Shown in pieces: positions 15,691 through 23,260 of a stretch of 41,446 nt of DNA. The first letter of the stretch is position 1; every line of letters begins with the position of its first letter. A program made the position numbers and the translations under genes. Source of the DNA: Solirhodobacter olei (GTDB lineage Bacteria; Pseudomonadota; Alphaproteobacteria; Rhodobacterales; Rhodobacteraceae); contig NZ_RRYH01000041.1 of NCBI RefSeq assembly GCF_004010155.1, positions 1 through 41,446 of the forward strand. The letters are read 5' to 3'. The notes below the pieces were generated by a model. It saw nothing but the letters and a program-made list of their open reading frames with translations, was not told where the DNA came from and searched no databases.

Positions 15691-16942
15691 AGCCACCCAG
15701 CACCGGCGCATTCGGGCCCAGGGATCGGCGCACGACCCTCTGGTGATGCGGTTCATTCTCGACGCGCCGATCCACACCGACGGAACTCTGCGCTTCGACG
15801 CGCCCGCGCCGGACGTGCCTCTGGCACAGGCGCTCTTCGCTGTCGACGGCGTGACCGGCATGCAGGTCTCTGGCGAGACCATCCTTGTGACCCGCGCCCC
15901 CGAACACGACTGGGACCGGCTGAAAGCCCCCATCGCCGCTGCGATCCGCGAGGCTCTGGACCGCGGCGACCCGCCGCTTGGGCCACCCTCCGAGGCGGCT
16001 GTCGGACACGGCGACGATGCGGCAATGCTTGCTGCCGTGGCCGAGGTTCTTGACGCGCGGGCGAATCCCGCGATCGCGCGGCATGGCGGCCGGGTCAATG
16101 CCGAGGCTGTCGAGAACGGCATCGTCTCCCTGCGGATGTCCGGCGGCTGCCAGGGCTGCGCCGCCTCCTCGCGCACGCTGAGGGAGGGGGTGGAGAAGAT
16201 GCTGCGTGCCGCGGTCCCCGGCATTCGGGCGATCGTCGATGTGACCGACCACGAGGGGGGAGCCAACCCCTACTACCGGGGCAAGTCCGGAGAGGGCCCC
16301 CGTTTCTTCCGGCCGGTTCCGCCTGATGCCGTCAGCATTGAGGACGGCCAGATCGTGATCGATCCCGACTACCTCGCCCCGCGGCTGGGACTGACGGCCG
16401 AGGCCCTCGAGGCGGGCTTCCGCGATGGCGACGTGGCGACGGAGCGCCTGAGCGGCGGCACTTCGGACCACCTGCGGATTGCGGTCCGCGGTCCCGCAAG
16501 GGCGTGGGCAGCTGAGATCCTGCCCGATGGCACGGCCCACGAGATTCCCCCGCCCCGCGAGCGCGCGGCGGCCGACGCTGCAAACGCCGCGCTCGCCACC
16601 AGGATCCGTGCCCACCTCCAGGCTTTGCCGGAGGGCCGGCTGCCCATCACATACGGGCGGCTCGCGCGTGCGCTCGGGCTGTACTTGCCCGGCTCGATCC
16701 GGCAGGTGACCGCGGCCCTCGAAACCACGATGCACGAGGACGCCCGGGCCGGCCGGCCGTTCATCGCTGCCCGGGCCGTCGGCCGGGGCAGCGGCCTGCC
16801 CGGCAGGGGCTTCTTCGATCTTGCCCAGAGGCTGGGCAGAGGGCCTCGGGCGACGGAAACCGACGATGCGTTCTACCGCCGCATGCTGTGGGCGAGCCTC
16901 CGGCCGGGCGACGGCGAAGCCAATGCCTCTGTGCCGCAATAG
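15683..16942 (+). CDS. NifU-family multidomain fusion (Nfu N-like, NifU, DUF6522-like, helical C-terminal domain)
   Basis: A 419-residue fusion. Residues about 15-95 resemble the Nfu N-terminal scaffold domain (VMRFILDAPI, LFAVDGVTGM). Residues 113-190 are a NifU C-terminal domain with the cluster motif GGCQGCAASS (C156, C159). Residues 216-288 repeat the DUF6522-like domain of the gene at 14208: DYLAPRLGLTAEALEAG aligns with AYLARALALSPEELQRG. Residues about 305-405 are helical with ITYGRLARALGLYLPG and RGFFDLAQRLGRG, a module reminiscent of the DNA-binding half of alkyltransferase-like proteins; this last assignment is uncertain. It starts inside the mrp end, so synthesis is probably coupled. 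It likely assembles or hands over Fe-S clusters for denitrification enzymes or regulators. Confidence 0.82.
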   Translation: MSEATQHRRIRAQGSAHDPLVMRFILDAPIHTDGTLRFDAPAPDVPLAQALFAVDGVTGMQVSGETILVTRAPEHDWDRLKAPIAAAIREALDRGDPPLGPPSEAAVGHGDDAAMLAAVAEVLDARANPAIARHGGRVNAEAVENGIVSLRMSGGCQGCAASSRTLREGVEKMLRAAVPGIRAIVDVTDHEGGANPYYRGKSGEGPRFFRPVPPDAVSIEDGQIVIDPDYLAPRLGLTAEALEAGFRDGDVATERLSGGTSDHLRIAVRGPARAWAAEILPDGTAHEIPPPRERAAADAANAALATRIRAHLQALPEGRLPITYGRLARALGLYLPGSIRQVTAALETTMHEDARAGRPFIAARAVGRGSGLPGRGFFDLAQRLGRGPRATETDDAFYRRMLWASLRPGDGEANASVPQ

Positions 16943-16988
16943 AGGTCCGTTGATGCACCTATCCGATCCGAACCAAAGGAGGCATACC

Positions 16989-17435
16989 GTGCCAGTTGAA
17001 GCCCCGAAGATCGCTGGCCAGACCGTCCGGCCCGAGCTGACGGCCGCGATCATGGCGCAGACGGGGCTCAACGATGATGTCCTGCAAAAGCTCGTCTACA
17101 GCTTCTATGCCAAGGTGCGCTCCGACGCCGTGCTCGGCCCGATCTTCGCGGCACGCATTCACGACTGGCCGCCGCATCTCGAGCGGATGTGCGCGTTCTG
17201 GTCCTCGGTCGCGCTGATGACGGGACGCTACCGCGGCGCGCCGGTGCCGGCCCATCTCGGGCTGCCCGTTACCTGGGCGCATTTCGAGCGCTGGCTTGCG
17301 CTTTTCCGCGAGACCGCCGGCGAGGTCTGCCCACCCGCCGGCGCCGCGCTTGTGGTGGAGAAAGCCGAACGGATCGCCCGCTCGCTGCATCTGGCCGTCT
17401 TAGGCCAAGACGCCGCAATCCCAGACATGAGTTGA
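16989..17435 (+). CDS. Group III truncated hemoglobin
   Basis: A 148-residue globin of the truncated group III type, recognised by LVYSFYAKV, LGPIFAARIHDWPPHLERMCAFW and TGRYRGAP in sequence, each part typical of this class. H89 (AHLGLP) is the likely proximal haem ligand and Y40 a probable distal residue. Such globins bind O2 and NO and are linked to NO detoxification. The GTG at 16989 is taken as the start because AAAGGAGG lies 6 nt upstream; an ATG at 16952 would add 12 residues with no such site. It lies between the NifU fusion and the hemerythrin gene in the NO-response operon. Confidence 0.88.
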   Translation: MPVEAPKIAGQTVRPELTAAIMAQTGLNDDVLQKLVYSFYAKVRSDAVLGPIFAARIHDWPPHLERMCAFWSSVALMTGRYRGAPVPAHLGLPVTWAHFERWLALFRETAGEVCPPAGAALVVEKAERIARSLHLAVLGQDAAIPDMS

Positions 17436-17447
17436 AGGAGAAGAAGA

Positions 17448-17933
17448 ATGGACCCGCACGTACCAGATGACCCTGCCGATCTCACCCGCTTCATCGAGAC
17501 GCGCTACCATGAAACCCACCGCGCGCAGCTGGCGACGCTCATTCCCCTGGCCGAAAAGGTTCAGACTGTCCACTACGGCGACAAGAACGTTCCCCTGGGG
17601 CTGGTCGATGTTCTCGAGCGGCTTCGCGGTGAGATGGAGGTGCATATGAAGAAGGAGGAGCTGATCCTCTTTCCGGCCATCCGCCGCGGCGGGATGTCGG
17701 GGATCGGGCAGCCGATCGCTGCAATGCGGGCCGACCATGACGATCACGGCCGAGACAGCGCCGAGATCCTGCGGCTGACCGGCGATCTGGCGCTGCCCGA
17801 GGGGGCCTGCCGCAGCTGGGCTGCGCTCTACGACGGCCTCGGCACTTTCCTCGACGATCTTCAGGCTCATATCCGGCTGGAGAACGAAGTGCTATTTCCG
17901 CAGTTCGAGGAAGGGGTGCCGGCCCATGGATGA
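17448..17933 (+). CDS. Hemerythrin-domain protein (RIC/DnrN-like di-iron protein)
   Basis: A 161-residue hemerythrin-domain protein. Di-iron ligands are visible as H21/H24 (RYHETHR), H66 with E70 (HMKKEE), H97 or H100 (ADHDDH) and H141 with E145 (HIRLENEVLF). It corresponds to the C-terminal domain of YtfE/ScdA/DnrN repair-of-iron-centres proteins, which help Fe-S clusters recover from NO. The short N-terminal ScdA domain with its cysteine pair is absent. GAAGGAGAAG precedes the ATG. The stop overlaps the AhpD-like gene by 8 bp. Regulation with the operon by NO is inferred. Confidence 0.88.
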   Translation: MDPHVPDDPADLTRFIETRYHETHRAQLATLIPLAEKVQTVHYGDKNVPLGLVDVLERLRGEMEVHMKKEELILFPAIRRGGMSGIGQPIAAMRADHDDHGRDSAEILRLTGDLALPEGACRSWAALYDGLGTFLDDLQAHIRLENEVLFPQFEEGVPAHG

Positions 17934-18270
17934 GCTGCATCTTCCCAAAGCGAGCCGGGCGCGGGTTGCGCAGCGAGGGGCGCTTGCCCCGGCCCAGGAA
18001 GCGGCATTCCGCGCTTTCTCACAAGCGGCCTTCGCGGAGGGGGCGCTCGATGTCCGGACCAAGCAGCTGATCGCGGTTGCGGTGGCGCATGTCACGCAAT
18101 GTCCCTGGTGCATCGAGAGCCATGCCAAGGCTGCACGAAGGGCTGGCGCAAGTGCGGAGCAGGTGATGGAGGCGATCTGGGTCGCCGCCGAAATGCGTGC
18201 CGGCGCCGCCTGGTCGCACGCCTTCGTGGCGCTGGAGGCGATGGAGCCCGGGGACGGGCACGCACCATGA
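17926..18270 (+). CDS. AhpD-like / carboxymuconolactone decarboxylase family protein
   Basis: A 114-residue all-helical protein of the AhpD/CMD family. The redox-active motif CPWCIESH lies at about 61-68, preceded by RTKQLIAVAVAHVTQ, which is diagnostic of the family. AhpD-type proteins reduce peroxides or peroxynitrite-linked thiols with a CxxC pair and a downstream histidine. The gene overlaps both neighbours by a few bases (hemerythrin upstream, DUF488 downstream), so it belongs to the NO-response operon. A role against nitrosative or oxidative stress is inferred. Confidence 0.85.
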   Translation: MDELHLPKASRARVAQRGALAPAQEAAFRAFSQAAFAEGALDVRTKQLIAVAVAHVTQCPWCIESHAKAARRAGASAEQVMEAIWVAAEMRAGAAWSHAFVALEAMEPGDGHAP

Positions 18271-18650
18271 CCGGCGCTGCCGACATCGCGGTGGCTCGGG
18301 TCGGCGATGCGGCAGAGGCCGGGCGCGCGCGCCTGCTGGTCGACCGGCTCTGGCCCCGTGGCGTGGCGCGAGCCACCCTCGGCCACGATGCCTGGCTGCG
18401 CGAGATCGCCCCGAGCGATGCCCTGCGCCAATGGTTCGGTCACGACCCGGCGCGATGGAATGAGTTCCGCCGGCGCTATCGCGCGGAACTCGATGCCAAT
18501 TCCGATGCAGTCGCACGGGCGCTCGACTGGTGCCGCCGCGGCCCCGTGGTGCTCCTGTTCGCGGCGCGGGACCGTCAGCACAACCAAGCCGTCGTCCTCC
18601 AGGACTACCTGCGGGAGAGACTTGAACGGTACGCGACGGACCATGCATGA
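18267..18650 (+). CDS. DUF488 family protein
   Basis: A 127-residue DUF488 protein. Family marks are RLLVDRLWPRGVAR near residue 25, WLREIAPSDALRQWFGHDP, and the closing RHNQAVVL-like segment (QHNQAVVLQDYL). These small cytosolic proteins are widespread and often sit beside hemerythrin and NO-response genes, but their activity is not established. The start overlaps the preceding stop (ATGA). It is the last gene of the operon; the next sequence downstream is the broken nnrS on the opposite strand. Confidence 0.85.
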   Translation: MTGAADIAVARVGDAAEAGRARLLVDRLWPRGVARATLGHDAWLREIAPSDALRQWFGHDPARWNEFRRRYRAELDANSDAVARALDWCRRGPVVLLFAARDRQHNQAVVLQDYLRERLERYATDHA

Positions 18651-18654
18651 CGAA

Positions 18655-19215
18655 GACCGCGCGGCGCGCCGCAAGCCAGCGGCGCGTTAAGCTTTGGATG
18701 ATCCGGCAGCCGATCGCCATGATAAGAAAGACGACAAGGGCGTGCCCCTCCCGCCGCGCAGCGCCTGTCCCTTCCTCGGTTATCGCACCGAGTTGCAACA
18801 AGAGGCTTGCAACCCCGAAAAGCGTCATTGGCACCACCACGTTCAGGTCCCGCCAGTTGCGGCGCGCGACGACCTCTGCCGTGTTGATCGACGCTATGGC
18901 TGAGGTGCACGCCACGTCGATCAGCATCATCTTACGGGCCTCCCGAGCCCGGACACCCCCGCCACAGCCAGAAGGAGCGCCTGCGCGGGCATCCGCCCGG
19001 TCCAGTTCGGTGCCTCGGTGGACAGGAATCCGGCCAGCACCGCGCCGGCATAGCCAAACAGTATCTCGTCGGTGTGCCGGTCCATCGGATCGAATGGTCT
19101 GGCCGGCGTTATCCGCCCCATCCGAACGCAAAGGCAGAGCGGATCGTCGCCGCCCCGAACAGGCTGGCAGCACGACGAACGGAGGGACACAGAGGCTGAG
19201 CAGGGCAGGGCCGCG
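18655..19215 (-). pseudogene. nnrS: nnrS remnant, frameshifted and missing its C-terminal half
   Basis: Three pieces of an NnrS haem-copper membrane protein can be read on the minus strand in two frames. Near 19190 LSLCVPPFVVLPACSG replaces the usual FSLGFRPFF start. At 19115-18930 FGYAGAVLAGFLSTEAPNW continues to TGRMPAQALLL in a second frame. At 18950-18660 RRNWRDLNVVVPMTL through CRIIQSLTRRWLAARR returns to the first frame, matching GGRIIPSFTRNWLA of intact NnrS. About 200 of some 400 residues are represented. At least two frameshifts are needed and the rest is absent, with the break next to the DUF488 gene. NnrS normally eases NO stress during denitrification. Confidence 0.75.
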
Positions 19216-19353
19216 ATCGGGCGCAGCATGCCGCGCTTCTGAGATCTGAGTGGCGCAGGGACCACCCTGCCGCCCTGGCCGGTTTCACATTCCCGAGAGA
19301 TGCGCTACAAGCGCCCCGCGCTCTTTCTGCCGGTGCAAATTCCGGAGTTCTTC

Positions 19354-20049
19354 TTGGCCAAGCTCGACGAAAGCCTGCTGACCGACCTGCCGCCCTTCAG
19401 CCGCCTGACTCGCGCCGAGATTCGCGAGATCCTGGATCTCGCGACCCCGCGACGGTACGACGAGGGCACTGCGGTCTTTGACGAGGGGGCTGAGGCGGAT
19501 CGGTTCTTCCTCCTGCTCGACGGGGTGATCCGGGTCGTGCGTACCACAGCGACCGGAGAGCAGGTCATTGCGCTCCACATCGCGCCGGGCCAGCTCTTCG
19601 GGATCGCGCCAGCGCTCGAGCGAAACACCTATCCGGCGACGGCCGTGGCCGCGGCCGAGTCGCTCGCGATCTCCTGGCCGGCCCGGCTCTGGCGCGATTT
19701 CGCAACGCGCTACGACGGCTTCGCCACCGAGAACTACCGCACCGTCGGGGAGCGGCTGGGCGAGATGCAGACGCGCATGGCCGATCTCGCCACCAAGGCA
19801 GTGGAGCAGCGCGTCGCGGGGGCGATCCTGCGGATGGTCAACCAGACCGGCCGGAAGGTGGAGGACGGGATCGAGATCGCCTTCCCGGTGACGCGCCAGA
19901 ACATCTCGGAGATGACAGGCACCACGCTGCACACTGTCAGCCGGCTCCTGAGTGCGTGGGAGAAGGACGGCCTCGTCCGTAGCACCCGCCGCCACATCGT
20001 GGTGACCGCGCCGCACCGGCTGGTGCTGCTCAGCGGCGCGGCAGGGTAG
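19354..20049 (+). CDS. nnrR: Crp/FNR-family nitric-oxide-responsive activator NnrR (DNR type)
   Basis: A Crp/FNR regulator of 231 residues from the TTG at 19354. The cyclic-nucleotide-binding-like domain covers about residues 13-110 (YDEGTAVFDEGAEADRFF, LLDGVIRVVRTT) and the winged helix about 145-215, with recognition helix VTRQNISEMTGTTLHTVSR. It lacks the N-terminal cysteine cluster of FNR, placing it with NnrR/DNR regulators that sense NO, probably through haem. It would bind TTGCG-N4-CGCAA boxes like those before pseudoazurin and nosR. The TTG has CGGAG 6 nt upstream and gives the usual N-terminal length; an ATG at 19300 would add 18 residues. It sits between the NO-response operon and nos genes. 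Confidence 0.88.
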   Translation: MAKLDESLLTDLPPFSRLTRAEIREILDLATPRRYDEGTAVFDEGAEADRFFLLLDGVIRVVRTTATGEQVIALHIAPGQLFGIAPALERNTYPATAVAAAESLAISWPARLWRDFATRYDGFATENYRTVGERLGEMQTRMADLATKAVEQRVAGAILRMVNQTGRKVEDGIEIAFPVTRQNISEMTGTTLHTVSRLLSAWEKDGLVRSTRRHIVVTAPHRLVLLSGAAG

Positions 20050-20122
20050 GTTAGGGCCGTCCGCCGGTAGCCGCCGACTTCCAGCACGGATGATCGCTTG
20101 CGTGCATAGCCGCAGGATCCGG

Positions 20123-20338
20123 TCAACGATTGCTACGCACGATGATCCGGCGAAGCTCGGCCCGGAACGCCGGCTCGTCGAGGCGGTATTCCGCGCAGGC
20201 ATCGGCGATCGTGTGGTACGGCGCGACCGGGCAGCCGACGCAGAGCATCCGGCGCTCGAGGAAGGCTTCCGCCACCTCTGGCCAGCGCTCGAATATCCGG
20301 GCGAGCGGCAGGTCAGGTTCGTCGATGTCCGCGCCCAT
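20123..20338 (-). CDS. DUF1858 domain protein
   Basis: A 71-residue protein with the DUF1858 pattern: LARIFERWPEVAEAFLE followed by the CVGC pair (CVGCPVAPYHTIADAC) and a helical end. DUF1858 domains are found with hybrid-cluster and other NO or redox proteins, and the cysteine pair may bind a metal or cluster. The gene lies downstream of pseudoazurin on the same strand, 68 bp away, so it may share its NnrR-controlled promoter, and converges with nnrR. The biochemical function is not known. Confidence 0.8.
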   Translation of the reverse strand: MGADIDEPDLPLARIFERWPEVAEAFLERRMLCVGCPVAPYHTIADACAEYRLDEPAFRAELRRIIVRSNR

Positions 20339-20406
20339 CTCGCCGCCTCCCCCTGTCGCTGCGCCGGACCGGAATACCGATACGGCGCAAGCGGTTGCAG
20401 TTCAGC

Positions 20407-20844
20407 TCAGAGCTGGCTGTACCATTTCTCGAGCTTTTCCTCTGGCCTCTTGGGGATGTGCAGCGTCTTCACCTTCTCGAGGTTGGCGGGCTTGCCTACC
20501 TCGATCAGCGCCACCATGCCGAGCCCGTAGTGCGGGTGGCAACGGATGCCGTAGAGGCCCTCCTTCGTGACCGTCATCTCCACGGTCTGGCCCGGCTTGC
20601 CGGCAATCGGCGTTGCCCCGTCCGGCAGGAAGCCGGGGATCGTCTCGGCATTGTGCCCGGCGTCGGTCGCCTCGAACTTGATCGTGTCGCCGACCTTCGC
20701 CTTCACGAAGCCCGGCTCGAACACCATCGTCCCGCTCTGGCCGCGGTTCAGCATCTTCACCACGATCTCGTCGGCATGCGCCGCACCGACCCCGAGCACC
20801 AGGCTCGTCGCCATCAGCGCCGCCGAAATCCGTAACCCTTTCAT
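20407..20844 (-). CDS. Pseudoazurin (blue copper electron carrier)
   Basis: A 145-residue periplasmic cupredoxin. A Sec signal peptide ends after AAHA (residue 24). In mature numbering the type 1 copper ligands fall exactly where known pseudoazurins have them: H40 (DAGHNAE), C78, H81 and M86 (RCHPHYGLGM). It carries electrons from the bc1 complex to NirK and NosZ. The ATG at 20844 has GGAG 6 nt upstream. A further ATG 12 bp upstream (MEKV) has no better site. A perfect NnrR box and a TATCTG -10 precede it, divergent from nosR, linking it to denitrification control. Confidence 0.95.
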   Translation of the reverse strand: MKGLRISAALMATSLVLGVGAAHADEIVVKMLNRGQSGTMVFEPGFVKAKVGDTIKFEATDAGHNAETIPGFLPDGATPIAGKPGQTVEMTVTKEGLYGIRCHPHYGLGMVALIEVGKPANLEKVKTLHIPKRPEEKLEKWYSQL

Positions 20845-20880
20845 GACTTTCTCCATCCTTGAGGTTTTCGAACTGGAGAC

Positions 20881-20924
20881 CAGATAGGCCAATCCGTCCT
20901 GCTGCTGTTTGCGGTAGCGCAAAC
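20881..20924 (-). promoter_or_regulatory. Pseudoazurin promoter: perfect NnrR box with matched -10
   Basis: GTTTGCG-GTAG-CGCAAAC at 20907-20924 is a perfect 18-bp palindrome containing TTGCG-N4-CGCAA. Its centre (20915.5) places the start at 20874 in class II geometry. The hexamer at -12 to -7 (20886-20881, minus strand) reads TATCTG. The leader would be 30 nt with the GGAG ribosome site inside. The binding protein is inferred to be the nearby NnrR. Confidence 0.8.
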
Positions 20925-20968
20925 TCAGAAGCGCATCGCCGGCCCTCGGCGCAGCAATCCGCCCGGAC

Positions 20969-21011
20969 TTTGCGAAAGCGCAAACTTCGTCACCCGAAAC
21001 CCGCCTATCCC
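20969..21011 (+). promoter_or_regulatory. nosR promoter: perfect NnrR box with matched -10
   Basis: TTTGCG-AAAG-CGCAAA at 20969-20984 is a perfect palindrome with TTGCG-N4-CGCAA at its core. The centre (20976.5) plus 41.5 bp gives a start at 21018, and the -12 to -7 hexamer (21006-21011) is TATCCC. The leader to the nosR ATG would be 38 nt. The two boxes in this divergent region are 61 bp apart, so each gene has its own. Confidence 0.8.
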
Positions 21012-21055
21012 CCGTCTCACGCCACCGTGAACGGCGGACGGAATGCGAGGACGGA

Positions 21056-23248
21056 ATGACACGACCGACGGCAAAACTCTGGCTGGCCTGCCTGCTTGCG
21101 GCCGTTCTCGCGATTCTTGGCCAGGGCGCGGCGGCGGGGCCGATCCTTGCGCAGTACATCGACAAGGTAAGCCCGACCGAGATCGTCCCCGGCGCCGACC
21201 ACTTCGGCCAGATCGACGCGCGGAACCTCGCTCCGGCGCTGGCGGGCGACAAACAAATCGGCTGGGTGTTTCTCACCTCCGACTGGGTCTCGACCACCGG
21301 ATATTCCGGCAAGCCGATCCACATCGTCGTCGGCCTCTCGCCGAAGGGAGTAATCACCGGCGCGAAACTGGTGAAGCACTCTGAGCCGATCGTGCTCGTC
21401 GGCATCCCGGATTCGAAGATCCACGCGGTGATCCGGAAATACAGCGGGCTTGACCTGCACACGGTGATCAAGGGTCGCGACACCGCGGACATGGATATCG
21501 TTTCGGGCGCCACCGTCACCATGATGGTGATCGACGACTCGATCCTGCGCGCCGGAATCAAGGTGGCGCAGGCGCTGAAGCTCGACGGCTTCGAGGCCCC
21601 TGCTGCGGCGGGGCCCACCCGGGCGATAGACCGCAGCGCTGGCGCAGTGGCCGACTGGGCGACCCTCGCGGGCAACGGCGCGATCCGCCGGCTGACCGTG
21701 GACGTGAAGAAGATAAACAAGGATTTCCAAGCTCTTGGTGACCCTCGCGCGGCCAGCAAGGCCGAGCCGCCGCCGCTCGACGAAGCCTATGTCGACCTTT
21801 ACACGGCGCTGGTGAGCGAGCCTGCGATCGGGAAGAGCCTACTCGGCGAACGGATGTTCACAAACGTCCAAGCCATGATGAAACCGGGCGACGAGGCAAT
21901 CGCGATCTTCGGCGCCGGCCGCTGGTCCTTCAAGGGCTCAGGCTACGTCCGCGGCGGCATCTTCGACCGGTTCGAGCTGATCCAGGGCGAGATCTCCCAT
22001 CGCTTCCGCGACACCGAGCACCGCCGGCTGGTGAGCGTTGCCGCGGCCGGCGCGCCGGACCTGCCGGAGATGGATGTCTTCATCGTTCCGGCCAAGGCCG
22101 GCTTCAATCCGGCGCTCCCGTTCCGGCTGCAGTTCCTCGTCCACCGCGCCGTCGGGCCGATCCAGAAGCTGTTCCTTACCTACGACCTCTCCTACGAGCT
22201 GCCCGCCGTCTACACCAAGACCATCGCAGCGGCCCACGCTGCCGTAGCGGCCGCGGCGCCGGCGGCCAGCCCGCGCGACCAGCTGTGGAAGAGGATGTGG
22301 CAGGTGAAGCGGACCCAGCTCGTCGTGCTGGCCATCGCGCTGGCGCTGCTGACCGGCATCTTCTTCTTCCAGACCTTCGCGACCCGGAACGCCCGCACCT
22401 TCGCGATCCTGCGCAACGCCTATCTCGTGTTCACGCTGGTCTTCGTCGGCTGGTACGCGAATGCCCAGCTTTCGGTGGTGAACATCCTCGCGGTTGCCTC
22501 GGCACTGTTTTCTGACTTCCGGTGGAACACCTTCCTGATGGATCCGCTGATCTTCGTCATGTGGTTCGCGGTGGCCGCGGCACTCCTGTTCTGGGCACGC
22601 GGGGCCTATTGCGGCTGGCTCTGCCCATTCGGCGCGCTGCAGGAGCTGACCAACAAGGTCGCCCGCCTCCTCCACATCCCCCAGGTGAAGCTGCCCTGGG
22701 GCCTCCACGAGCGGCTCTGGGCGCTGAAATACGTGCTGTTCCTCGGCCTCTTCGGTGCTTCGCTCTACTCGCTGTCGCTGGCCGAGCATCTGGCCGAGGT
22801 CGAGCCGTTCAAGACCGCGATCATCCTGAAATTCGCTCGGCCGCTTCCTTACGTCCTCTTCGCGCTTGTCTGCCTCGCGCCGAGCCTGTTCATCGAGCGG
22901 TTCTACTGCCGCTACGTCTGCCCGCTCGGCGGTGGGCTCGCAATACCGGCCCGGCTGCACATGTTCCGCTGGTTGAAGCGCTACAAGGATTGCGGCAACC
23001 CCTGCCAGCTCTGCGCCAAGGACTGCCCCGTGGAGGCGATCCACCCGACCGGCGAGATCAATCCCAACGAGTGCATCTCCTGCCTGAACTGTCAGGTCCT
23101 CTACCAGGACAAGACCCGCTGCCCGGTGGTGATCCTGCGCGAGAAGCGGCGGGAGAAGGCGAAGGGCTCGGCCGAGGCGGTCGCCGCCCGCGCCACAGGT
23201 CATCCGAATACGATCAAGGCAACCAAATCCCCTGTCAAAGCTGAATGA
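21056..23248 (+). CDS. nosR: NosR, flavin and Fe-S membrane protein for nitrous oxide reduction
   Basis: A 730-residue polytopic protein needed for NosZ expression and electron supply. An N-terminal signal/anchor (LWLACLLAAVLAILG) leads to a periplasmic FMN-binding domain with the SGAT motif at 150-153 (T153 carries covalent FMN in the family). Several membrane segments follow between about 420 and 620, carrying CGWLCPFG and CRYVCPLG. The C-terminal cytosolic part holds two ferredoxin-type clusters (CGNPCQLCAKDCP and CISCLNC). Length and order are those of intact NosR. It is first of the nos operon; nosZ starts 12 bp after it. Its flavin is probably attached by NosX, encoded at the operon end. 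Confidence 0.96.
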   Translation: MTRPTAKLWLACLLAAVLAILGQGAAAGPILAQYIDKVSPTEIVPGADHFGQIDARNLAPALAGDKQIGWVFLTSDWVSTTGYSGKPIHIVVGLSPKGVITGAKLVKHSEPIVLVGIPDSKIHAVIRKYSGLDLHTVIKGRDTADMDIVSGATVTMMVIDDSILRAGIKVAQALKLDGFEAPAAAGPTRAIDRSAGAVADWATLAGNGAIRRLTVDVKKINKDFQALGDPRAASKAEPPPLDEAYVDLYTALVSEPAIGKSLLGERMFTNVQAMMKPGDEAIAIFGAGRWSFKGSGYVRGGIFDRFELIQGEISHRFRDTEHRRLVSVAAAGAPDLPEMDVFIVPAKAGFNPALPFRLQFLVHRAVGPIQKLFLTYDLSYELPAVYTKTIAAAHAAVAAAAPAASPRDQLWKRMWQVKRTQLVVLAIALALLTGIFFFQTFATRNARTFAILRNAYLVFTLVFVGWYANAQLSVVNILAVASALFSDFRWNTFLMDPLIFVMWFAVAAALLFWARGAYCGWLCPFGALQELTNKVARLLHIPQVKLPWGLHERLWALKYVLFLGLFGASLYSLSLAEHLAEVEPFKTAIILKFARPLPYVLFALVCLAPSLFIERFYCRYVCPLGGGLAIPARLHMFRWLKRYKDCGNPCQLCAKDCPVEAIHPTGEINPNECISCLNCQVLYQDKTRCPVVILREKRREKAKGSAEAVAARATGHPNTIKATKSPVKAE

Positions 23249-23260
23249 AGGAGAGGGACA

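Noticed and set aside
14521-16266. Very long minus-strand open frame (over 500 codons) opposite the Mrp and NifU fusion genes
   Set aside because: It is antisense to two genes with clear domains and catalytic motifs, is rich in Arg, Ala and Gly, and has no motif or ribosome binding site. Such frames are expected opposite GC-rich genes.
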